A stretch of 64,000 bases of DNA from Phenylobacterium aquaticum. GTDB taxonomy: Bacteria > Pseudomonadota > Alphaproteobacteria > Caulobacterales > Caulobacteraceae. The notes under the pieces were generated by a model. That model saw only the letters and a program-made list of their open reading frames with translations, did no database searches and was not told the DNA's origin. The stretch lies in contig NZ_JALDPT010000010.1 of the NCBI RefSeq assembly GCF_022695515.1, positions 1 to 64,000 of the forward strand, read 5' to 3'. The position numbers and the translations under genes are program-made. This document shows, piece after piece, positions 47,860 through 57,354 of this stretch. How positions within the stretch are numbered: the stretch's first letter is position 1; every line of letters starts with the position of its first letter.

Positions 47860-49569
47860 CTACTCCTTTTGGGCCTTCTCGCGGAGAGCCGCGCCCAGGA
47901 TGTCGCCCAGCGAGGCGCCGGAGTCCGAGGACCCGAACTGCTCGATGGCTTCCTTCTCCTCGGCCATTTCCAGGGCCTTGATGGAGACGGAGACGCGACG
48001 GGCGGCCTTGTCGACATTGGTGACCTGAGCGTCGACGCGGTCACCCACGGCGAAGCGCTCGGGGCGCTGGTCGGCGCGGTCGCGCGACAGGTCCGACTTG
48101 CGCACGAAGGCGGTCATCGGGGCGTCGTCTTCGCCGAACTTCACTTCGATGCCGCCCGAGGTGACCTCGGTGACGGTGACGGTGACGGTCTGGCCCTTGC
48201 GGAAGCCGTCGCCAGCCAGGGGATCGCCAGCCAGCTGCTTGATGCCGAGGCTGATGCGTTCCTTCTCGATGTCGACGTCGAGGACGCGCGCCTTGACGAT
48301 CTCGCCCTTGTGGTAGCGGGCGATGGCTTCTTCACCGGCGACCGCCCAGTCCAGATCGGACAGGTGGACCATGCCGTCGATGTCGTTCTCCAGACCGATG
48401 AACAGGCCGAACTCGGTGGCGTTCTTGACTTCGCCCTCGACGGTCGAGCCGATCGGGTGAGCGGCGACGAACGCGTCCCAGGGGTTGTCCATGGCCTGCT
48501 TCAGGCCGAGCGACACGCGACGCTTGGACGGATCGACGTCCAGCACGACCACGTCGACTTCCTGCGAGGTCGAGACGATCTTGCCGGGGTGGACGTTCTT
48601 CTTGGTCCAGGACATTTCCGAGACGTGGACCAGGCCTTCGACACCGGGTTCCAGCTCCACGAAGGCGCCGTAGTCGGTGATGTTGGTGATCCGGCCGGTG
48701 AACTTCGCGCCCACCGGATACTTGGCTTCCACGCCGTCCCACGGGTCGGACTGCAGCTGCTTCATGCCGAGGCTGATGCGTTGCGTGTCCGGGTTGATCT
48801 TGACGATCTGGACCTTCACCGTGTCGCCGACCGCGAGCACCTGGCTCGGGTGGTTGACGCGCTTCCAGCTCATGTCGGTGACGTGCAGCAGGCCGTCGAT
48901 GCCGCCCAGGTCCACGAACGCGCCGTAGTCGGTGATGTTCTTGACGACGCCTTCGCGGATTTCGCCTTCCTGCAGCTGGGAGACCAGCTCGGTGCGCTGT
49001 TCGGCGCGGGCTTCTTCCAGGATCGCGCGGCGCGAGACCACGATGTTGCCGCGCGGGCGGTCCATCTTCAGGATCGCGAACGGCTGCTCGCGGCCCATCA
49101 GCGGGCCGACGTCGCGGACCGGGCGGATGTCGACCTGGCTGCCCGGCAGGAAGGCCGAGGCGCCGCCGAGGTCGACGGTGAAGCCGCCCTTCACGCGGCC
49201 GACGATCGAACCCATGACCGGCTCGTTGCGCTCATAGACGCCTTCAAGACGGGTCCAGGCTTCCTCGCGGCGGGCCTTGTCGCGGCTGATGACCGCTTCG
49301 CCCATGGCGTTTTCGACGCGTTCCAGGAACACTTCGACGGTGTCGCCGACCTTGAGCGGGGTCTTGCCGTCCTCACCGAGGCCGAATTCCTTCAGCGAGA
49401 TCCGACCTTCGGTCTTCAGACCGACGTCGATGATCGCGAAGTCCTTCTCGATGCCCACGACCTGGCCCTGAACCACAGAGCCTTCCATGAAATCGCGCCC
49501 GCCCATGGATTGGTCGAGCAGCGCGGCGAAATCGTCGCGCGAGGGGTTGAGGCCCATATCGTCAGCCAT
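47860..49569 (-). CDS. rpsA: 30S ribosomal protein S1
   Basis: The 569-residue product carries six S1 RNA-binding repeats, marked by recurring strands such as GEIREGVVKNITDYGAFVDLG, GRITNITDYGAFVELEPGV and GEVKNATEFGLFIGLEND. The acidic end has SDSGASLGDILG. It unwinds and delivers mRNA to the 30S subunit. Position between cmk and ihfB is the classical order. Confidence 0.98.
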   Translation of the reverse strand: MADDMGLNPSRDDFAALLDQSMGGRDFMEGSVVQGQVVGIEKDFAIIDVGLKTEGRISLKEFGLGEDGKTPLKVGDTVEVFLERVENAMGEAVISRDKARREEAWTRLEGVYERNEPVMGSIVGRVKGGFTVDLGGASAFLPGSQVDIRPVRDVGPLMGREQPFAILKMDRPRGNIVVSRRAILEEARAEQRTELVSQLQEGEIREGVVKNITDYGAFVDLGGIDGLLHVTDMSWKRVNHPSQVLAVGDTVKVQIVKINPDTQRISLGMKQLQSDPWDGVEAKYPVGAKFTGRITNITDYGAFVELEPGVEGLVHVSEMSWTKKNVHPGKIVSTSQEVDVVVLDVDPSKRRVSLGLKQAMDNPWDAFVAAHPIGSTVEGEVKNATEFGLFIGLENDIDGMVHLSDLDWAVAGEEAIARYHKGEIVKARVLDVDIEKERISLGIKQLAGDPLAGDGFRKGQTVTVTVTEVTSGGIEVKFGEDDAPMTAFVRKSDLSRDRADQRPERFAVGDRVDAQVTNVDKAARRVSVSIKALEMAEEKEAIEQFGSSDSGASLGDILGAALREKAQKE

Positions 49570-49723
49570 ATTGATCTTTCGTCTTCAAATGACATGGGGC
49601 CCGGCAGCCGCTTGGCGTCCAGACGGAGTCCCCGTGTCGGGTTAAGGGTTGCAACCGATAGCGCGGGTTTCCGCGCCGGTGTGTTTGCCCGCGGCGACGA
49701 GGGAAAGGCGCGGGTGGATTTGC

Positions 49724-50374
49724 TTACCGGGAGGACTCCCAGCGGGCGCGCGCCGCCTCGACAATGCGGCGGGCCGCATCGGTGGCGTGCTCTATAGTCA
49801 TTTTACTGGTGTCCAGCAAGACGGCGTCCGGGGCGGCCACCATGGGCGAGTCGGCGCGGCCGGAATCGCGGGCGTCGCGCTTCTTGATGTCGTCGACGAT
49901 ATCGGCCAGCTCGACCGCCTCGCCCTGGCCGGTCAGCTGCTTCCAGCGGCGCTCGGCGCGAACTTCCGGGTCGGCCGTGACATAGAGCTTGGCCGGGGCC
50001 TCCGGGCAGATGACCGTGCCCATGTCGCGGCCGTCCAGCACGGCGCCGCCGGGCTGGCGCGCGAAGTCGAGCTGGAGATCCCGAAGCGCCATGCGCACGG
50101 GGGTATGAACCGCGACGCGGCTGGCGGCCTCGCCGGCGGCCCGAGTGCGGAACTCCGGATCGGCCAGCATCTGCGCCTTCAGCGTCCGGGCCATGGCGCC
50201 GGCCTCGCCCGCGTCGTCCAGGTTCCCGCCGGCCCTTTGCAGCATCACGCCCACGGCGCGATAGAGCAGGCCGGAATCCAGCACCGGCAGGCCATAAAGC
50301 GCGCCCAGGCGGTTGGCGATGGTGCCCTTGCCGGAAGCGGCCGGCCCGTCGACGCAGATCACGAAGCCGCTCAC
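49724..50374 (-). CDS. cmk: Cytidylate kinase
   Basis: The 216-residue product has the P-loop [27 protein letters not shown], and [24 protein letters not shown] with the lid arginines after it ([17 protein letters not shown]). It phosphorylates CMP and dCMP. The start overlaps the aroA stop by four bases. Confidence 0.97.
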   Translation of the reverse strand: MSGFVICVDGPAASGKGTIANRLGALYGLPVLDSGLLYRAVGVMLQRAGGNLDDAGEAGAMARTLKAQMLADPEFRTRAAGEAASRVAVHTPVRMALRDLQLDFARQPGGAVLDGRDMGTVICPEAPAKLYVTADPEVRAERRWKQLTGQGEAVELADIVDDIKKRDARDSGRADSPMVAAPDAVLLDTSKMTIEHATDAARRIVEAARARWESSR

Positions 50375-51702
50375 GCGGTCTCTCCGAGGTCGGCGCCCAG
50401 CCCGACCATCATCTGAACGAAGCCCGGGAACGAGGTGGCGATCATGCCGGGTTCGTCAACGCTGACCGGCTGGTCTGAAGCCAGCCCCATGACCAAGTGC
50501 GACATGGCGATCCGGTGATCGCCCTTGGTCACCACACGCGCGCCGCCGCGGGCCGGATGATTGGCCTTGGCCGCGCCGACCACGATCAGGCCCTCGGGCT
50601 CTTCCTCGACCCCAATGCCGCAGGCGGCCAGGCCGGCGGCCATCAGCGCGATCCGGTCGCTCTCCTTGACCCGCATCTCGCCGATGCCGCGCATGTGGGT
50701 CGCCCCGCGGGCGTGGGCCGCGGCCACCGCCAGGATCGGATATTCGTCGATCATCGAAGGCGCCCGCTCCGGCGGGACCTCGACCCCGGCCAGGTCGGAA
50801 TAGCGGGCCGTGATGTCGCCGACCTCCTCGCCGCTCTCGACGCGGATGTTCGTGATCTCGAGGTCCGCGCCCATCTCCTTCAGGGTCGTGAACAGGCCGG
50901 TGCGCAGGGGATTCAGCAGCACGCCCTCCACCGTCACCTCCGAGCCGGGGGTGATCAGGGCCGCGACCAGGGGGAAGGCGGCCGAGGACGGATCGCCCGG
51001 CACCCGCACATGGGTCCCGGTCAGGACCTGGCCGCCCGGCAGGTCGATGTGTCCGACGCCGTCGATGATCTCGACATTCACCGTCGCCCCAAAGCCGCGC
51101 AGCATCCGCTCGGTGTGATCGCGGGTGGCCTCCGGTTCGATGACCAGGGCCCCGCCCTCGGCGTGCAGCCCGGCCAGCAGCACGGCCGACTTCACCTGGG
51201 CCGAGGCCATGGGCAGGCGATAGGCGATGCGCTTCAGACCGCCGCCCTGCAGGGTGAGCGGCAGCCGCCCGCCGGACCGCCCGAGGAAAACCGCCCCCAT
51301 CTCGCGCAGAGGATTCAGCACCCGGTTCATCGGCCGGCCGCGCAGGGAGGCGTCGCCGGTGAAGGTGGCGGCCAGGTCGAACCCCGCCGCGGCGCCCATG
51401 ATCAGCCGCACCCCGGTGCCGGCGTTGCCGCAGTCGATGACGTCGGACGGCTCGGCGAAGCCGCCCTTGCCCACCACTCGCCAATGGCCCTCGCCCAGCC
51501 GCTCGACCTCGGCGCCGAAGGCGGCCATGGCCTGCGCCGAACGCTTCACGTCCTCGCCTTCCAGGAGGCCCTCGACCTCGGTCACGCCGTTCGCCAGGGC
51601 GCCGAAGATCAGGGCCCGATGAGAAATGGATTTGTCGCCAGGGGCGCGCACGCGACCCCGCAGCGGGCCGCCGCGTCGCGCGGTCAGTCCAGCCGACGTC
51701 AT
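50371..51702 (-). CDS. aroA: 3-phosphoshikimate 1-carboxyvinyltransferase (EPSP synthase)
   Basis: I choose the ATG at 51700-51702 (443 residues). The longer in-frame extension to 51819 overlaps the divergent gene at 51812 and lacks family similarity. Motifs: [51 protein letters not shown] and [20 protein letters not shown]. The Gly in NAGTG is the glyphosate-sensitive residue type. Shikimate pathway; operon aroA-cmk, then rpsA. Confidence 0.96.
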   Translation of the reverse strand: MTSAGLTARRGGPLRGRVRAPGDKSISHRALIFGALANGVTEVEGLLEGEDVKRSAQAMAAFGAEVERLGEGHWRVVGKGGFAEPSDVIDCGNAGTGVRLIMGAAAGFDLAATFTGDASLRGRPMNRVLNPLREMGAVFLGRSGGRLPLTLQGGGLKRIAYRLPMASAQVKSAVLLAGLHAEGGALVIEPEATRDHTERMLRGFGATVNVEIIDGVGHIDLPGGQVLTGTHVRVPGDPSSAAFPLVAALITPGSEVTVEGVLLNPLRTGLFTTLKEMGADLEITNIRVESGEEVGDITARYSDLAGVEVPPERAPSMIDEYPILAVAAAHARGATHMRGIGEMRVKESDRIALMAAGLAACGIGVEEEPEGLIVVGAAKANHPARGGARVVTKGDHRIAMSHLVMGLASDQPVSVDEPGMIATSFPGFVQMMVGLGADLGETA

Positions 51703-51811
51703 GGGAATACCAAGCCTGTTGTTTTCACGAGGGGGTTTGCTTTTGACAGCGGCGCCTTCGCGTGGCAAGTGAGCCGGCTTCAATTTGAACCCCTGCTTAG
51801 AGGCCCTCCAC

Positions 51812-52282
51812 TTGGCCAACCCTGAACTGGGCGCAAAGCAAATCTGCCCGAACTGCCAGGCGAAATTCTACGACCTCGGTCGTCGCCCCGCGGTCTGCCC
51901 GAAATGCGCCAACGAATTCGACCCTGACGAGGCCGTCCGCAGCCGCCGCGTGCGCGCCCGCGTCGCCCCGACCGATCACGAGCTCGACGACGAGCGCGAA
52001 GATCAAGTCCGCGCCAAGCCCGACGCGGAGGACGAGGAAGAAGACGAGATCGTCACCCCGGCCATCGACGAAGCCGTCGATGAGCCGATCCTGGCCGTCG
52101 ACGACGACGAGGACGGCGAGCCGATCGCCGCGCCGGAAGACGAACTGGCCGGCTTCCAGGAAGACGACGAGGACCTGGAAGAGGACGACGCCGACGTGCC
52201 GTTCCTCGAGGACGAGGAAGACGATTTCGACGACACCGAGATCGACGGCCTCCCCGGCGAAGGCGACGACGACGATCGCTAG
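51812..52282 (+). CDS. TIGR02300-family FYDLN acid protein
   Basis: The start is taken as the TTG at 51812, giving a first segment [21 protein letters not shown] identical in layout to the family. Two zinc-ribbon CxxC pairs follow (CPNC and CPKC), then a long tail that is mostly Asp and Glu (ending GEGDDDDR). 156 residues. Function is unknown; the acidic tail suggests binding to a basic partner. Divergent from aroA. Confidence 0.85.
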   Translation: MANPELGAKQICPNCQAKFYDLGRRPAVCPKCANEFDPDEAVRSRRVRARVAPTDHELDDEREDQVRAKPDAEDEEEDEIVTPAIDEAVDEPILAVDDDEDGEPIAAPEDELAGFQEDDEDLEEDDADVPFLEDEEDDFDDTEIDGLPGEGDDDDR

Positions 52283-52310
52283 ATTCCGGCCGTAAAACGC
52301 CTGCGACGAT

Positions 52311-52338
52311 CCCGCCCGAAAAATTCCTTCGGGCGGGG
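52311..52338 (+). terminator. Hairpin after the FYDLN gene
   Basis: Perfect 10-bp inverted repeat CCCGCCCGAA / TTCGGGCGGG with an 8-base-or-less loop, 29 bases after the stop. It separates the FYDLN gene from the tRNA. The U-tract is short. Confidence 0.6.
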
Positions 52339-52422
52339 TTGATCGCAGCAAACTGTCGGACTAGGTTCCGCGCCTCTTCGGGGACGGGGCTTTCGCCCAC
52401 CACCCGAAGAACCCGAAACTTC

Positions 52423-52498
52423 GGGGCTATAGCTCAGTTGGTAGAGCGCTTGAATGGCATTCAAGAGGTCAGCGGTTCGACTCCGCTTAGCTCCACCA
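52423..52498 (+). tRNA. tRNA-Ala (anticodon GGC)
   Basis: A 76-base cloverleaf with encoded CCA. The acceptor stem is GGGGCTA/TAGCTCC with one G-U pair, the D arm GCTC/GAGC, the anticodon stem CTTGA/TCAAG around ATGGCAT (anticodon GGC), and the T arm AGCGG-TTCGACT-CCGCT. All expected invariant positions are present. Confidence 0.97.
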
Positions 52499-52499
52499 T

Positions 52500-52530
52500 A
52501 ACGGCCGCTTCCCACCGGAAGCGGCCGTTT
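52500..52530 (+). terminator. Rho-independent terminator of tRNA-Ala
   Basis: A perfect 13-bp stem AACGGCCGCTTCC / GGAAGCGGCCGTT with a CACC loop begins two bases after the encoded CCA and is followed by TCC and ATTT. Confidence 0.85.
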
Positions 52531-52564
52531 CCATTTGGGGGTTGCGCCGGACGCGCGCTTCGAG

Positions 52565-52700
52565 CCCTCGCCCCGCTTCGCGGGGAGAGGGTTGGGTGAG
52601 GGGTTCTTGCTGACCCGCCGCCGGTAACCTGCTCGCCGAAAGACGCTTCGCTCTCGCTACGCGCCCCTCACCCTACCCTCTCCCCCAAGGGGGCGAGGGA
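52565..52700. repeat. REP-like intergenic palindromic element
   Basis: The left arm CCCTCGCCCC...GGGGAGAGGGTTGGGTGAGGGG (52565-52603) recurs in inverted orientation at 52664-52700 with few differences. Each arm can itself fold into a hairpin (CCCCGCTTCGCGGGG; CCCCCAAGGGGG). Together with the tRNA and two terminators this accounts for the gene-free stretch 52283-52757. Confidence 0.75.
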
Positions 52701-52757
52701 ATGCGCGTGTGGTCGCTTCCGTTTGTGCTTCAGCCATGCACGCCCATATCTGCCCCC

Positions 52758-53480
52758 ATGACACAGCCTGACCTCCATACCCTGGTGCGCCGCGACGGGT
52801 TCGACTTCATCCCTGCGCGCCAGATGGCGGCGGTCCTGGGGCCGGAGGCGGCCGCCGCGTGGCCCGTCCTGGCGGAGAGCTGGAATGATCTGGGCGAGGA
52901 CCGGTTCATGGCCGATGGCGGACGCTATCGCCGCCGCCGGCACGCCGCCCTGTCGGCGTCAAAGGGCGCGTTCGTGCGCAAGCCGCACCAGCCGCACTAT
53001 CAGAGCCGCGACTACAACCCACTGAATGGCGGGGTGCAGCGATGGTTCGAGCCGGTGACGGACGCGACCCTGGCCAATCCGGCGATGCAGGCCGTGCTCG
53101 CCGCCTGCGACCGGATGGTCACGGGCGAGGCCGGGGCGCGGGACTGGCATGTGGAGCTGCACCAGTTCCGCATCGAGCCCGAGCCTGGCCAAACCGCCAG
53201 CCCGACCCCTGAGGGCCTGCACCGCGACGGCGTGGACTGGGTGTTCGTCATGCTGATCGCCCGCGAGAACGTCGCGGAGGGCGTGACGCGGATCGCCGGC
53301 GCCGGCGGCGACGACGATCTCGATCGCTTCGTCCTGGCTGAACCGATGGACGCGGTGTTCCTCGACGACCGCCGCGTGCGCCACGGGGTGACGCCGATCC
53401 AGGCGGTGGATCCGACCCGGCCCGCCTATCGCGACGCCCTGGTGATCACCTTCGCCCAGACCGCGCCGGTCGGGCCCTAA
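52758..53480 (+). CDS. 2-oxoglutarate/Fe(II)-dependent dioxygenase-like protein
   Basis: The 240-residue product has an HxD pair in PEGLHRDGVDWVFVMLI and a distal His in VRHGVTPIQ, the layout of the 2OG-Fe_Oxy_2 family that includes bacterial L-isoleucine hydroxylases. GYVRK-like basic segment FVRKPHQPHYQSRDYNPL is also typical. Start at the ATG 52758; an in-frame upstream ATG would read through the repeat. Substrate unknown; stands alone, convergent with rpiB with a four-base overlap of ends. Confidence 0.8.
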   Translation: MTQPDLHTLVRRDGFDFIPARQMAAVLGPEAAAAWPVLAESWNDLGEDRFMADGGRYRRRRHAALSASKGAFVRKPHQPHYQSRDYNPLNGGVQRWFEPVTDATLANPAMQAVLAACDRMVTGEAGARDWHVELHQFRIEPEPGQTASPTPEGLHRDGVDWVFVMLIARENVAEGVTRIAGAGGDDDLDRFVLAEPMDAVFLDDRRVRHGVTPIQAVDPTRPAYRDALVITFAQTAPVGP

Positions 53481-53929
53481 CCCTTCTCCAGCGCCTTGAT
53501 CATCTCGACCCGTGGCGCATGACGGCCGCCCTCGAACGCGGCGGCCAGGAAGGCGTCGACGATGTCCAGCGCCAGGCCCTCGCCGACCACGCGGGCGCCG
53601 ATCGCGATCATGTTGGCGTCGTTGTGCTGGCGGATCATGCGGGCGGAGAAGGTGTCAGAGCAGACGCCGCAGCGGATTCCCGGGATCTTGTTGGCGGCCA
53701 TCATGATCCCCTGGCCCGTGCCGCACAGGATGATCCCCAGCTGACAGTCGCCGGAGGCCACCCGCCGCGCGGCCTCCGCGCCCCGCTCAGGATAGGGCGT
53801 GCTCTGCGCCTCCGTCGGACCGATATCCACCGCCTCCCAGCCCTGGGCCGCCAGATGGGCGGCGATCGCCAGCCTCAGCGGAATGGCGGCGTGGTCGCTG
53901 GAGAGCACGATGCGGCGGGCGTCGGTCAT
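53477..53929 (-). CDS. rpiB: Ribose 5-phosphate isomerase B
   Basis: The 150-residue product has LSSDHAAIPLRLAIAAHL, the active-site Cys in LGIILCGTGQGIMMAANKIP and RQHNDANMIAIGARVVG. It interconverts ribose 5-phosphate and ribulose 5-phosphate (or allose phosphates). Normal length. Confidence 0.95.
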   Translation of the reverse strand: MTDARRIVLSSDHAAIPLRLAIAAHLAAQGWEAVDIGPTEAQSTPYPERGAEAARRVASGDCQLGIILCGTGQGIMMAANKIPGIRCGVCSDTFSARMIRQHNDANMIAIGARVVGEGLALDIVDAFLAAAFEGGRHAPRVEMIKALEKG

Positions 53930-54092
53930 GGGAAGGCGTCCGAAAGGGCGAAGGGCGGCGGCCGGGTTGGATCAGGCGCGACCGGCTTCGTCAATTTTTC
54001 CATGGTCGGGGCGGCGCGGGCTTGTCGGTTGGGCCCGCGGATGCGCGTCCTATGGGCGACCGGCAGAGCGCCGGCGAATGGAGGACACCGGG

Positions 54093-54431
54093 ATGAAGAC
54101 CTTTCTGGCGCTGTTCATGGGCTCGGCCGACTCAGCCCGTACCCCCGCCGACATGAGCGAGGCCGACATGGCCCGCGGCATGGCCGCCTGGGGCGCGTGG
54201 ATGGCGGCCAATGCCGGGCGGCTCGTCGAGGCGGGCGGGCCGGTGGGCTCGACCAAGAGCGTCTCGAAGCGAGGCGTCGAGGACATCCGCAACCAGGTGG
54301 GCGGCTATGTGGTGCTGACCGCCGAGAGCCATGACGAGGCCGCCGCCCTGTTCAAGGACCACCCGCATTTCACCATCTTCCCCGGCGACCGGGTGGAGGT
54401 GATGGAGCGGCTGCCGATCCCGGGGGCGTGA
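54093..54431 (+). CDS. YciI-family protein
   Basis: The 112-residue product starts at the ATG 54093 with GGAGG eight bases upstream. It begins MKTFLALFMGSADSA and has the ferredoxin-like YciI/YCII-related pattern with WGAWMAANAGRLVEAGGPVG, GGYVVLTAESHDEAAALFKDHP and a final strand with VEVMERLPI. YciI relatives are small dimeric proteins, sometimes chlorite-dismutase-fold-like or linked to anti-sigma systems; function here unknown. Confidence 0.8.
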   Translation: MKTFLALFMGSADSARTPADMSEADMARGMAAWGAWMAANAGRLVEAGGPVGSTKSVSKRGVEDIRNQVGGYVVLTAESHDEAAALFKDHPHFTIFPGDRVEVMERLPIPGA

Positions 54432-54441
54432 GGGCGGCGCT

Positions 54442-55345
54442 TCACGCCGCAGCGACTTCCCAGGCGACCTTGAGGAACCGCTCCAGGGTGGGCGTGGCGT
54501 CGTCGCGACGCCAGGCGAGGCCGGTCTCCAGGGTCGGCGCTTCGCCGGCGAGCGGGAGATAGCGGACGCCGGTGCGGGCGAGGTGGCGCAGGGAGGCGGG
54601 CACAAGGGCCAGGCCCATGCCGGCCGAGACCAGGCTGATGATGGTCTGCATCTGCACCGCCTCCTGGGTGACCCGGGCCTGGCCGCCATGGGCGGTGAAA
54701 TAGCCGGTCACCAGGTCGTAGAAGGCCGGGGCCGAGCGGCGGGGGAAGATGATCAGGGGCGCGTCGATCACGGCGGCCGGCGGCAGGGCGTCGGCGGACG
54801 GCAGGCGTCCGGCCTCGATCCAGAGCTCCGGCACGGCGGCGACCAGGGGCTCGGTCACCAGGGGCCGGTAGCTGAGGGCCTGGGGCAGGACGCCGCCCGG
54901 CGGCGGGATGATGATGCCCGCATGGCCCCGGCCCTCCACGAGGTCAGTGATCTGCACGTCGCTGGTGGCCTCGGTCAGGGCCAGCTCGACCGCCGGATAG
55001 AGGCCGGCGAAGCGGCGGACCAGGGCGGGCAGGACGGAATAGTCGGCGGTGGAGACGAAGGACAGCTCCAGCCGGCCGGCGTCCCCGTCGCGCAGTCGCC
55101 GCGCGACGCCGGGCAGGTCGGCGAGGTCGGCCAGGACGGCGCGGACCGGGACCAGCCACTGCTCGCCGAAGGGGGTGAGCGCCACGCTGCGCTTGCTGCG
55201 GAGGAACAGAGGCGCGCCGAGTTCGTGCTCCAGGGCCTGGATCGACTGGCTGAGCGGCGGCTGAGTCATGCCGAGCTTCAGGGCCGCGCGCCGAAATGCA
55301 GGGTTCGGCGACGGCGGCGAAGTGGCGAAGCTGGCGCACGTCCAT
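54442..55345 (-). CDS. LysR-family regulator divergent from ilvD (frameshifted, probable sequencing error)
   Basis: Starts MDVRQLRHFAAVAE; the helix-turn-helix region then loses frame between 55290 and 55304. Inserting one base at each of two points about 12 bases apart gives the expected E-x-LHF-x-RAALKLGMTQPPLSQSIQ, a classic LysR winged helix. The effector domain is intact (GRLELSFVSTADYSVLP, VQITDLVEGRGHAGIII, VSAGMGLALVPASL). Repaired length is about 301 residues. Divergent from ilvD across 98 bases, so it may control ilvD. Confidence 0.85.
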
Positions 55346-55443
55346 CGGTGATATGTCCTGCGACCTAATTGGGTCAGAGTAATATATTTCACCACTGTCT
55401 GGCGATGGGCTACGGAGACGGGACCTTCACGCGAGATCCCGCC
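55346..55443. promoter_or_regulatory. Divergent promoter region lysR / ilvD
   Basis: This 98-base interval is the most AT-rich stretch nearby. GACC-TAATTG-GGTC at 55362-55375 is an inverted repeat of LysR-operator type, followed by TAATAT at 55380-55385, a good minus-10 candidate for ilvD. No clear minus-35 is seen. Confidence 0.4.
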
Positions 55444-57293
55444 ATGCCCGCCTATCGCTCCCGCACCTCCACCCACGGCCGCAACATGGCCGGCGCCCGC
55501 GGCCTGTGGCGCGCCACAGGCATGAAGGACGGCGATTTCGGCAAGCCGATCATCGCGGTGGTCAACAGCTTCACCCAGTTCGTGCCCGGCCACGTGCACC
55601 TGAAGGACCTGGGCCAGCTGGTCGCCCGCGAGATCGAGCAGGCCGGCGGGGTGGCCAAGGAATTCAACACCATCGCGGTCGATGACGGCATCGCCATGGG
55701 CCATGACGGCATGCTCTACAGCCTGCCCTCCCGCGAACTGATCGCTGACAGCGTGGAATACATGGCCAACGCCCACTGCGTGGACGCGCTGGTCTGCATC
55801 TCCAACTGCGACAAGATCACGCCCGGCATGCTGATGGCGTCCCTGCGGCTGAACATCCCCACGGTCTTCGTGTCCGGCGGGCCGATGGAGGCCGGCAAGG
55901 TGGTGCTGAAGGGCAAGGAAGTGGCGCTGGACCTGGTGGACGCCATGGTCGCGGCCGCCGACGAGGCGGTGTCGGACGCCGAGGTCTCGGCGATCGAGCG
56001 GGCCGCCTGCCCCACCTGCGGCTCCTGCTCGGGCATGTTCACCGCCAATTCGATGAACTGCCTGACCGAGGCGCTCGGCCTGTCCCTGCCCGGCAACGGC
56101 TCGGTGCTGGCCACCCACGCCGACCGCGAGCGGCTGTTCCTGGAGGCCGGCCGCACGGTCGTGGACATCACGCGGCGCTATTACGAGCAGGACGACGAGA
56201 GCGTGCTGCCCCGCAAGATCGCCAGCTTCGCGGCCTTCGAGAACGCCATGTGCCTGGACATCGCCATGGGCGGCTCGACCAACACCGTGCTGCACCTGCT
56301 GGCCGCCGCCCACGAGGCGGAGGTGGACTTCACCATGGACGACATCGACCGGCTGTCGCGCAAGGTGCCGTGCCTGTCCAAGGTCGCCCCGGCCAAGTCC
56401 GACGTGCACATGGAGGACGTCCACCGCGCCGGGGGCGTGATGGCGATCCTGGGCGAGTTGGACCGCGCCGGCCTGCTCACCACCGACCTACCGACCGTCC
56501 ACGCCACGACCATGGCCGAGGCCCTGAACCGCTGGGACATCGCGCGGACCAACAGCGAGGACGTGCGCACCTTCTTCCGCGCCGCCCCGGGCGGGGTGCC
56601 GACCCAGGTCGCGTTCAGCCAGAGCCGCCGCTGGGAGGAACTGGACCTGGACCGCGCCGGGGGCGTGATCCGCGACGCCGCCCACGCCTTCTCCCAGGAC
56701 GGCGGCCTGGCCGTGCTGAAGGGCGACCTCGCCCCCGACGGCTGCATCGTCAAGACCGCCGGCGTGGACGAGAGCATCCTGAAATTCTCCGGCCCCGCGC
56801 GGTGTTCGAGAGCCAGGACGCCTCGGTCAGCGCCATCCTGACCGGCAAGGTCAAGGCCGGCGACGTGGTGGTCATCCGCTATGAAGGGCCGCGCGGCGGG
56901 CCGGGCATGCAGGAGATGCTGTACCCAACCAGCTATCTGAAATCGAAGGGCCTGGGCAAGGAATGCGCCCTGATCACCGATGGCCGCTTCTCCGGCGGCA
57001 CCTCGGGCCTGTCGATCGGCCACGTCTCGCCGGAAGCCGCCGAGGGCGGCCTGATCGGCCTGGTCGAGGACGGCGACATCATCGCCATCGACATCCCCAA
57101 CCGCTCCATCAGCCTGCAGGTGGCGCCGGCCGAGATCGCGGCGCGGCGCGCGGCCATGGAGGCCAAGGGCGACGCCGCCTGGCGGCCGGCTGCGCCCCGC
57201 AACCGCAAGGTCTCCACCGCGCTCAAGGCCTATGCCGCCTTCACCACCAGCGCCGCCCGCGGCGCGGTGCGCGACCTGGACCAGAAGCGCTAG
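55444..57293 (+). CDS. ilvD: Dihydroxy-acid dehydratase (frameshifted, probable sequencing error)
   Basis: Starts [19 protein letters not shown] as in E. coli IlvD. It carries the Fe-S cluster cysteines in [12 protein letters not shown] and [19 protein letters not shown], with [11 protein letters not shown]. One base is missing near 56799-56802 ([12 protein letters not shown] expected); after it the swivel domain reads [19 protein letters not shown] and [21 protein letters not shown]. The repaired length is 616 residues, the same as the E. coli enzyme as I recall it. Third step of valine/isoleucine synthesis. Confidence 0.93.
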
Positions 57294-57354
57294 GGCCTTT
57301 CCCGCCCCTGGCGGTCCGGGCCATACAGGCCGGGGGTCGCCAGGGGGAGACGAG

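Noticed and set aside
54442..56424. 660-codon reverse frame joining a LysR domain to sequence opposite ilvD
   Set aside because: The N-terminal half is antisense to ilvD; the fusion appears only because the lysR start region is frameshifted.
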